From Pseudomonas sp. N40(2020) (lineage in GTDB: Bacteria; Pseudomonadota; Gammaproteobacteria; Pseudomonadales; Pseudomonadaceae), in contig NZ_JACSZV010000008.1 of assembly GCF_014472415.1 (NCBI RefSeq), positions 91,732 through 155,731 of the forward strand: DNA of 64,000 nt, read 5' to 3'. Position numbers and translations under genes: made by a program. Under the pieces are notes generated by a model. That model was not told the DNA's origin, ran no database searches, and saw only the letters and a list, made by a program, of their open reading frames with translations. Below are positions 58,613 through 64,000 of this stretch, one piece after another. The stretch's first letter is position 1. Each line of letters opens with the position of its first letter.

Positions 58613-58899
58613 ACGGGACGGGCCTGATCAAGAACCTGCTGACGAAACTTCAACGGCAGGTCTCCCGGCGTCAGCAAATCAACAGTAACGCCGAGCAGAT
58701 CCTCAAGTTCGACCTGAAGTCCGCCGAGATCAAACAAGGTGGCCCCGGGCAGTGGATCGACCAAGAGATCAAGATCACTGCCTTCCATATCAGTCCCCAG
58801 CACCGCAGAGCCAAAGACTCGGGGGTTGGTCACGCGAAATCTGCCGACCACTTCACGGACGGCAGTTCGTTGCAAATCAAGAGCAATGGAAGGCTTCAT
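58609..58899 (-). CDS. mntA: MntA-like minimal nucleotidyltransferase antitoxin
   Basis: A 96-residue nucleotidyltransferase with the GSx10DxD motif in FGSAVLGTDMEGSDLDLLVD near residue 30. It is predicted to AMPylate and so disarm HepT. It is the first gene of the two-gene module; the region between it and the phosphoesterase gene contains a Pho-box-like site for the opposite strand. Confidence 0.9.
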   Translation of the reverse strand: MKPSIALDLQRTAVREVVGRFRVTNPRVFGSAVLGTDMEGSDLDLLVDPLPGATLFDLGGLQVELEDLLGVTVDLLTPGDLPLKFRQQVLDQARPV

Positions 58900-58968
58900 G
58901 GTTCACCGTAGCCGGTTTCAATATCGCAGCAGTCTAGCAGTGCCGATGCGCGGTAGACACCGCGCCAT

Positions 58969-58986
58969 TTGTAACCCCACCGTCAC
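58969..58986 (+). promoter_or_regulatory. Pho-box-like site upstream of the phosphoesterase
   Basis: TTGTAAC-CCCA-CCGTCAC: two 7-base repeats with a 4-base spacer, each one mismatch from CTGTMAY, in the arrangement bound by PhoB. It lies 61 bases before the phosphoesterase ATG. Confidence 0.5.
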
Positions 58987-59046
58987 ATTCCCTTGCTAGC
59001 GTCCGCCAGAAACATACTGAAACATTTAAGCAAAAACGGGCGCGAC

Positions 59047-60747
59047 ATGAACGACGATACAGACGCTAAAGACCCCTCCTCGCCAGAATCTGATAAACCC
59101 ACCGACACCAGTCGCCGCCGCTTTCTCGGCGGCGTTGCGGTACTCGGTGTCGGCGCAACACTGGCGGGTTGCAGCAACGCGGGCGATCAATCCGGCCAAC
59201 CGGCCGAGCGCCCATTGTCTGCGGCCGAGTTGGACAAGGCGCTGCGCGATCAGGTGAAAACCGTGGTGGTGATCTACGCCGAGAACCGCAGCTTCAATAA
59301 CCTGTTCGGTGATTTCCCCGGTGTCGAGAAACCGCTGTCAGCGCTAAAACCTGCCGACTATCAACAACGCGACCGCGACGGCAGCCTGCTGCAAACTCTG
59401 CCGCCAGCCTGGGGTGGTGTCTTGCAGATCGGTCCGCAAACCCTCGATGGCGTAACCTATCCCGGCGCCACGCAGTTTCAGGAAAACCTGCCCAACGCAC
59501 CGTTCGCTCTCAAAGGCCCGAATGGCGAAGACTTGCCGTTTGGTCTGGTTACCCGCGATTTATGGCACGTGTTCTATCAGAACCAGATGCAGATCAATGG
59601 CGGCAAGAACGATGGTTTTGTCGCGTGGGCCGATTCCGGCGGCTTGACCATGGGCCACTACGCACAGAGTCGCTATTCCCTGCGTTTGTGGGACGTCGCG
59701 CAGGAATTCGTGCTGTGCGACAACTTCTTCCAGGGCGCCTTCGGTGGCTCGTTCCTCAACCATCAATACCTGATCAGCGCCACCGCGCCGTTTTACCCGG
59801 ACGCTGCCAATTCGGTGGCCAAAAGCCAAATCGCTGCGCTGCAAAGCGATGACCCGGCCGATCCAAGGCTCAAACCGCTGGCGCAATCACCCGCCAGTGC
59901 CATGACCGGCCCGCCGCAGTTTGGCCCGAGTGCGCTGACGCCGGACGGTTTCGCGGTCAACACTCTCGCCCCTCCCTACTGGCCAACGTGGATTCGCGAC
60001 CCGGAGCGTCCGGCGTACTCGAAACCCGATCTGCCCAACGTGTTGGTGCCGCAGACCCACGAGCACATCGGCGACAAGCTGTCGAAGAAGAACGTCGACT
60101 GGGCGTGGTACGCCGGGGCGTGGCAGGCGACGCTGGAGCAGTACAAGGATTCCGGTGGCATTCCGAAGATCCCAAACTTTCAGTATCACCACCAGCCGTT
60201 CAACTACTTCAAGCAGCAAGGCCCGGAGAATCCAGCCGAGCGCAACAAACGCCTGCGCGATGCCGGGTTGGGTGACGAGTCGAGCACCAACAAGTTCTTC
60301 GCCGATGCCGAGGCCGGCAAGCTGCCCGCCGTGAGTTTCTACAAACCCCAGGGCAACCTGAACATGCACGCCGGTTATGCCGACGTGGCGTCAGGTGACC
60401 GGCACATTGTGCGTGCGCTGAAGGTGCTGCGCGAAAGTCCGCAATGGAAAAACATGGTGGTGATCGTCACGGTGGACGAGAACGGCGGCTGGTGGGATCA
60501 CGTTGCACCGCCCAAGGGCGACCGCTGGGGGCCGGGCTCACGCGTGCCGGCCTTGGTGGTGTCGCCATTCGCACGCAAGGGCACGGTGGATCACACGGTC
60601 TACGATACGGCATCGATCCTGCGCCTGATCACCCGAGTGTTCCAGCTGGAGACCCTCGACGGCCTCAAGCAGCGCGATGATGCAATGACCGCAAGAGGCC
60701 AGAAACCCATGGGGGATTTGACCAACGCCCTGCATTTTCAGGTCTGA
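59047..60747 (+). CDS. Tat-exported phosphoesterase (acid phosphatase / phospholipase C family)
   Basis: A 566-residue PF04185-type enzyme. The Tat signal SRRRFLGGVAVLGVGATLAG, followed by C, suggests a Tat lipoprotein. Catalytic and metal motifs are VVIYAENRSFNNLFGDFPG near residue 80 and VTVDENGGWWDHVAPP near 480. The family includes AcpA and non-haemolytic phospholipase C; the substrate may be phosphate esters. The start ATG has a poor ribosome site. A Pho-box-like sequence upstream fits phosphate starvation control. Confidence 0.85.
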   Translation: MNDDTDAKDPSSPESDKPTDTSRRRFLGGVAVLGVGATLAGCSNAGDQSGQPAERPLSAAELDKALRDQVKTVVVIYAENRSFNNLFGDFPGVEKPLSALKPADYQQRDRDGSLLQTLPPAWGGVLQIGPQTLDGVTYPGATQFQENLPNAPFALKGPNGEDLPFGLVTRDLWHVFYQNQMQINGGKNDGFVAWADSGGLTMGHYAQSRYSLRLWDVAQEFVLCDNFFQGAFGGSFLNHQYLISATAPFYPDAANSVAKSQIAALQSDDPADPRLKPLAQSPASAMTGPPQFGPSALTPDGFAVNTLAPPYWPTWIRDPERPAYSKPDLPNVLVPQTHEHIGDKLSKKNVDWAWYAGAWQATLEQYKDSGGIPKIPNFQYHHQPFNYFKQQGPENPAERNKRLRDAGLGDESSTNKFFADAEAGKLPAVSFYKPQGNLNMHAGYADVASGDRHIVRALKVLRESPQWKNMVVIVTVDENGGWWDHVAPPKGDRWGPGSRVPALVVSPFARKGTVDHTVYDTASILRLITRVFQLETLDGLKQRDDAMTARGQKPMGDLTNALHFQV

Positions 60748-60866
60748 GAGCGAGTCCTGCGGCGCAGCGTAAAAATCTGCGAATGATGGCTTCTCTGTGT
60801 CACAGCGCTGATCCAATATGAAGCGCCCCAACAATCGGGGGAAACCACGCTGAAAAGGATCTGAGC

Positions 60867-62039
60867 ATGTTCAAATTCGCAGGACTTACCCTCGCCGCGC
60901 TCACACTGAGCGCGGCCGCCCACGCCGATGTCGACCTGAAACTGGGCAGCACCGAGCGCGTCACCCGCCTCTTCGCCTATCCCAACAATTGCAGCGTGAT
61001 CTGCTTTCGCAATTGGTCGCTGGAGCAGACCGTCGCCCATTATCTGAGCCAGAGCGTGCAGCGCGATGGTTACACCGATGCCAAGGTGCTGGTGAAGAAC
61101 GATAACGGCCAGATTTACGCCGAAATCAGCGGCGTGCCTGAGGGGTACGACAAACCGCTGTCCGCCCTGCTCGATGCCGGTGATCTGGCTTATACCGGCG
61201 CGAGCAAACTCAATGCCGACGGCAAATGGGCCTATAGCTGGTATCTGTTCCTGCCACTGGGCATGGCCCTGGAAAATCGCAAAAGCGTCGAGCTGTTGCA
61301 CTTCCCGCCGGATTACTCACTGACTCAGGCTCAGGATTATCTGCGTTCGAACACCACCGACCGCTGGGCAACGCTGTTGACGGTCAATGGCATCCCTGCC
61401 GAGCAGACACCTGCTTACCAGACCATTATCGACATCGCCCCGATTGCCGCGCCGTCCAACGCCGGCAGCGATCTGGAAGGCGTCTATGACTACTTCAAGG
61501 ACTACCAGACCACACTGGTCAAACAGTTCAGCCAGACCGCCAAGGGCACGACGCTGCCGATGGTGGCTTTCGGCGCCCCCGTGCGGAACTGGATCAAGCA
61601 GCAATACGGGCCGACCGTGAATGTTCTGGGCCTGGCGACCATCAGCCCGAGCACAGGCGTGAACGTGCCGGTGCTCGGTTCGAACCACCCGAGTTACATC
61701 TGGTACGCCGCCGACCCCAAGAGCTACACCGGCGACGATGCGCAGGCCAAAGCCGATGCTGCTGGTTTGAAAGTGATGGGGCAGGATTTGAGCGCCGCCT
61801 GCTGGCAGGCCGGGATGGGCAGCAAACCGGGAAGTGATCCGCAAGCCACGCTCAACAGCTGCACCCAGACCTGGCAGGTGACGCAAAAGGTTAAAACCTG
61901 CGAGCTGTTCTACACCTCGATCCGCAACCTGAAGCCGGAAGACGCCGCTGCCAAGTGCACGACCACGCCGATCAAGGCGCAACTGCAACAGCTCAAAGCC
62001 CCGCTGCCAGCCGCTGCGGTTCCCGCTCCACATCTGTAA
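60867..62039 (+). CDS. secreted hypothetical protein
   Basis: A 390-residue protein with the signal peptide MFKFAGLTLAALTLSAAAHA and six or more cysteines that could form disulfides (NNCSVICFRNW near the start, CWQAG, NSCTQTW, VKTCELF, AKCTT near the end). I do not recognise the family. It follows the phosphoesterase by 119 bases with AAGGA before the ATG and could share control with it. Possibly periplasmic or outer-membrane. Confidence 0.7.
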   Translation: MFKFAGLTLAALTLSAAAHADVDLKLGSTERVTRLFAYPNNCSVICFRNWSLEQTVAHYLSQSVQRDGYTDAKVLVKNDNGQIYAEISGVPEGYDKPLSALLDAGDLAYTGASKLNADGKWAYSWYLFLPLGMALENRKSVELLHFPPDYSLTQAQDYLRSNTTDRWATLLTVNGIPAEQTPAYQTIIDIAPIAAPSNAGSDLEGVYDYFKDYQTTLVKQFSQTAKGTTLPMVAFGAPVRNWIKQQYGPTVNVLGLATISPSTGVNVPVLGSNHPSYIWYAADPKSYTGDDAQAKADAAGLKVMGQDLSAACWQAGMGSKPGSDPQATLNSCTQTWQVTQKVKTCELFYTSIRNLKPEDAAAKCTTTPIKAQLQQLKAPLPAAAVPAPHL

Positions 62040-62060
62040 TCGAGCAGACGTGATTCCTGT

Positions 62061-62113
62061 GTCAGTCATGACTGACGCGGGAAAGCGTCTATCTCGACTG
62101 TCAGATCTGACAG
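62061..62113 (+). promoter_or_regulatory. two perfect 16-bp palindromes upstream of the SET gene
   Basis: GTCAGTCATGACTGAC (62061-62076) and CTGTCAGATCTGACAG (62098-62113) share GTCAG half-sites and have centres 37 bases apart. A plausible promoter (CTGACA, 16 bases, TATACG) overlaps the second. They look like operators for a dimeric regulator. Confidence 0.55.
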
Positions 62114-62218
62114 TAGACCGGCTATACCTATACGAATAGATTGGATCCAAAGAAACGTGTCACCGTGTTGACAGGACGTCAACCAAGGAAGTCGCAGCCC
62201 CTTGCGACAAGGATTGTT

Positions 62219-62743
62219 ATGAATACCCATGCCGTTGCTGGATCCGCTCCACGCGATACCGAAGGCATCTACCCCTTCGCCGGACTGCCGGTGCGCCTCG
62301 GGTTTCCATCCAGCGCCGACTTCGAAGTCATCCACGATCAACACGGCAACCCTGTGGCGGTTGCCGCGCGCCGTGAGTTTCTGCATACCAGCCGGATGTG
62401 CCGGGTTTCGGGGCAATTGCTGCCCTATCGCTGTCGACAGACCCGCCAATTGCTGACCGGCATTCATATCTACGATCCGCGCTTTTGCGGATTGCTCGAA
62501 CACGCCTGCGACCCAAATGTGTTTCTCGACATGAGCGAACTATGGCTGTGGGCGTTGAAAGATATCCACAGGGGCGAGCGCCTGACCATGGATTACGCCG
62601 CCACCGAAGACAAACTGCTGCGCCAGTTTGCCTGCGGTTGCGGGTCTTCGCGTTGCCGAGGGTGGATCACCGGTTACAACGAACCACCGAGCATTGAGGG
62701 CCAGCACTTTCTGCAGCGCTGGCACCGGCAATGCTCACGTTGA
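62219..62743 (+). CDS. SET domain protein with post-SET cysteines
   Basis: A 174-residue protein. The SET core includes a variant of the NHS motif in LLEHACDPNVFLDMSE, catalytic LTMDYAATED, and a post-SET zinc cluster CGCGSSRCRGWI. SET enzymes methylate lysines. Its bacterial substrate is unknown. I chose the ATG at MNTHAVAG with AAGGA six bases upstream; the frame reads 26 codons further. It is convergent with the carbonic anhydrase gene. Confidence 0.83.
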   Translation: MNTHAVAGSAPRDTEGIYPFAGLPVRLGFPSSADFEVIHDQHGNPVAVAARREFLHTSRMCRVSGQLLPYRCRQTRQLLTGIHIYDPRFCGLLEHACDPNVFLDMSELWLWALKDIHRGERLTMDYAATEDKLLRQFACGCGSSRCRGWITGYNEPPSIEGQHFLQRWHRQCSR

Positions 62744-62764
62744 ACAGCCCCTGAAAAATCCGGG

Positions 62765-63409
62765 TTACAACTCACCGACCGGACGCAAACGGTATTGCGG
62801 CGGCAACTGTTCGAAACCGCTGATGGTCGTGTTCAGGCTTTTCCAGCGACCGTCCTTGATGCCATAGATGCAACCGTGGATCGACAGGCTCTGCCCGCGA
62901 TGCCAGGCGTTCTGGATGATGCTGGTGTGGGCGACGTTGGCCACTTGCTGGATGACGTTGAGCTCGCACAGTCGGTCGACCTGTTCCTCTTCGGTTGGCA
63001 GCTTGGCCAGCTCTTCACGTTTTTCGTAGTACAGATCGCGGATCGAACGCAGCCAGCCGTCGATCAGGCCGAACTGACGATCCTGCATCGACGCCCGCAC
63101 GCCGCCACAGCCGTAGTGGCCGGTGACGAGGATATGTTTGACCTTGAGCACATCGACCGCGTACTGGATCACCGACAGGCAGTTGAGGTCGGTGTGCAGG
63201 ACCACGTTGGCGACGTTGCGGTGAACGAACAGATCTCCCGGCAGCATGCCGACGATTTCGTTGGCCGGCACCCGCGCGTCGGAGCAGCCGATCCATAGAT
63301 ATTCGGGGGTTTGCTGGCGAGCCAGTTTGGCGAAGAAATCCGGGTCTTCCTTGGTGATCGCGTCAGCCCAACGCTCGTTGTTATCAATCAGGTCTTGTAA
63401 GTCATGCAT
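62765..63409 (-). CDS. can: beta-carbonic anhydrase
   Basis: A 214-residue zinc enzyme that interconverts CO2 and bicarbonate. The ligands are in WIGCSDARVPAN (Cys and the Asp-Arg dyad) near residue 42 and GHYGCGGVRA (His and Cys) near 98. The ATG at MHDLQDLI is preceded by GAGG; a five-residue longer form exists. Length and sequence match E. coli Can. Confidence 0.95.
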   Translation of the reverse strand: MHDLQDLIDNNERWADAITKEDPDFFAKLARQQTPEYLWIGCSDARVPANEIVGMLPGDLFVHRNVANVVLHTDLNCLSVIQYAVDVLKVKHILVTGHYGCGGVRASMQDRQFGLIDGWLRSIRDLYYEKREELAKLPTEEEQVDRLCELNVIQQVANVAHTSIIQNAWHRGQSLSIHGCIYGIKDGRWKSLNTTISGFEQLPPQYRLRPVGEL

Positions 63410-63550
63410 GCTGTAAGGCCTCAAGAAAGATGCGCAGCTTTGACAGACAACCGTCCGTCGGGGTCACGAAAGGATCGCAAGTGTTTTGATTGGAATTCTC
63501 GCGTGCCGGGTGTGTCCACCCAAGTAAGGCCCACAGTATGAGGAATTGCC

Positions 63551-63958
63551 ATGACTGATTCACGACGCCCTTACGATGCGGTGCAACCGGAGCCCATCGA
63601 TGATAACGAAGACCGCATGGGTTCGATGCGCGAACTGGACTTCGACGAAGACGAACAGCCCAGCGCAAAAATTGGCGATGAATTGCCCGAGCGTGAGCGC
63701 AAACAACTGATGCCAGAGGAACGCGTGCGTGAGGCGGGCATGACGGGAGCGTCAGTCAGCGACCATGAGCCGACCGACGACGACATGAGCCCGGAAACGC
63801 TGATTCATGAAGATGGTGCCCGGGATGCCGCAGAAGCGGGTGAAAACAATCCGGCGGATTGGGATTTGAGCGTGGTCGATGAAGATGACATCGGCGGCGG
63901 TAACGGCCTGGATGAGGCGGAACTGGCGCGGCGCGATCCGATTGATGGCAACCGCTGA
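63551..63958 (+). CDS. very acidic small protein of unknown function
   Basis: A 135-residue protein dominated by Asp and Glu (RMGSMRELDFDEDEQPSAKI, NNPADWDLSVVDEDDIGGGN), lacking signal peptide or membrane segment and probably disordered. Similar Pseudomonas proteins have been labelled HPr-related phosphotransferase proteins, but I see no HPr motif. AGGAATTGCC precedes the ATG. It is near the window's end beside a REP fragment. Confidence 0.65.
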   Translation: MTDSRRPYDAVQPEPIDDNEDRMGSMRELDFDEDEQPSAKIGDELPERERKQLMPEERVREAGMTGASVSDHEPTDDDMSPETLIHEDGARDAAEAGENNPADWDLSVVDEDDIGGGNGLDEAELARRDPIDGNR

Positions 63959-63980
63959 TCACCCGCCATCATGCAATCCC

Positions 63981-64000
63981 CTGTAGGAGCTGCCGCAGGC
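63981..64000. repeat. partial REP unit at the window edge
   Basis: CTGTAGGAGCTGCCGCAGGC is the left part of the same REP family as at 16.6 and 31.6 kb; the rest lies outside the window. Confidence 0.8.

Overview
The window is ordinary chromosome of a fluorescent-group Pseudomonas (P. fluorescens type). The evidence is a GC-rich codon-biased gene set, gene order that I recall from the P. aeruginosa PA4626-PA4673 neighbourhood (hprA-rsmC ... mqo ... hpt/upp/uraA ... hemH ... pagL-murI-moeB-prmC-prfA-hemA / lolB-ispE-tRNA-Gln-prs-rplY-pth-ychF), and the short repeats typical of this group. I see no prophage, insertion sequence, CRISPR array or plasmid function.

Layout. 1-13.4 kb: an acyl-CoA ligase, a LysE exporter, hprA, rsmC, a Mn-type yybP-ykoY riboswitch in front of a GDT1-family exporter gene, an M48 lipoprotein protease, a dCache chemoreceptor, a divergent SRAP protein, two small conserved proteins, an NHx4D acyltransferase, a YajG-type lipoprotein and small hypotheticals. 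13.4-20.4 kb: a long mqo leader and mqo, two conserved unknowns, divergent purine (hpt) and uracil (upp-uraA) salvage separated by two perfect palindromes, a 104-bp MITE-like repeat and hemH.

20.4-31.6 kb is the most distinctive part. An epimerase-like gene faces two successive rightward units: an FAD oxidoreductase with a Trp-rich small protein, then TudS/DUF1722 - MerR - phrB - NTF2-like - SDR - FAD oxidoreductase - DUF1365 - cyclopropane synthase - DUF2878. The genes overlap by 1-14 bases, and both starts carry TGTACA boxes. This looks like a LitR/CarH-type light-response regulon combining DNA repair by photolyase with an incompletely understood membrane-lipid modification.

31.6-44.1 kb is core housekeeping: lipid A deacylation, peptidoglycan precursor, MoeB, translation release factor 1 and its methylase, the first step of haem synthesis, LolB, IspE, tRNA-Gln, PRPP synthase, L25, peptidyl-tRNA hydrolase and YchF. 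It includes a candidate structured leader before pth and a promoter inside ispE.

44.1-64 kb is more variable: an Fsr-like MFS pump, a second chemoreceptor, tRNA-Met followed by a SymE-Xre module bracketed by two look-alike terminators, a DUF2817 peptidase, gamma-glutamyltransferase, a second LysE exporter, a flavin reductase, a soluble PAS-PAS chemoreceptor, an MHS transporter, an AtoE-type transporter, a HepT-MntA toxin-antitoxin pair, a Tat-exported phosphoesterase behind a Pho-box-like site, an unknown secreted protein, a SET-domain protein behind two perfect 16-bp palindromes, a beta-carbonic anhydrase and a very acidic small protein. Function names rest on motifs and family recollection read by eye; no database search was run.
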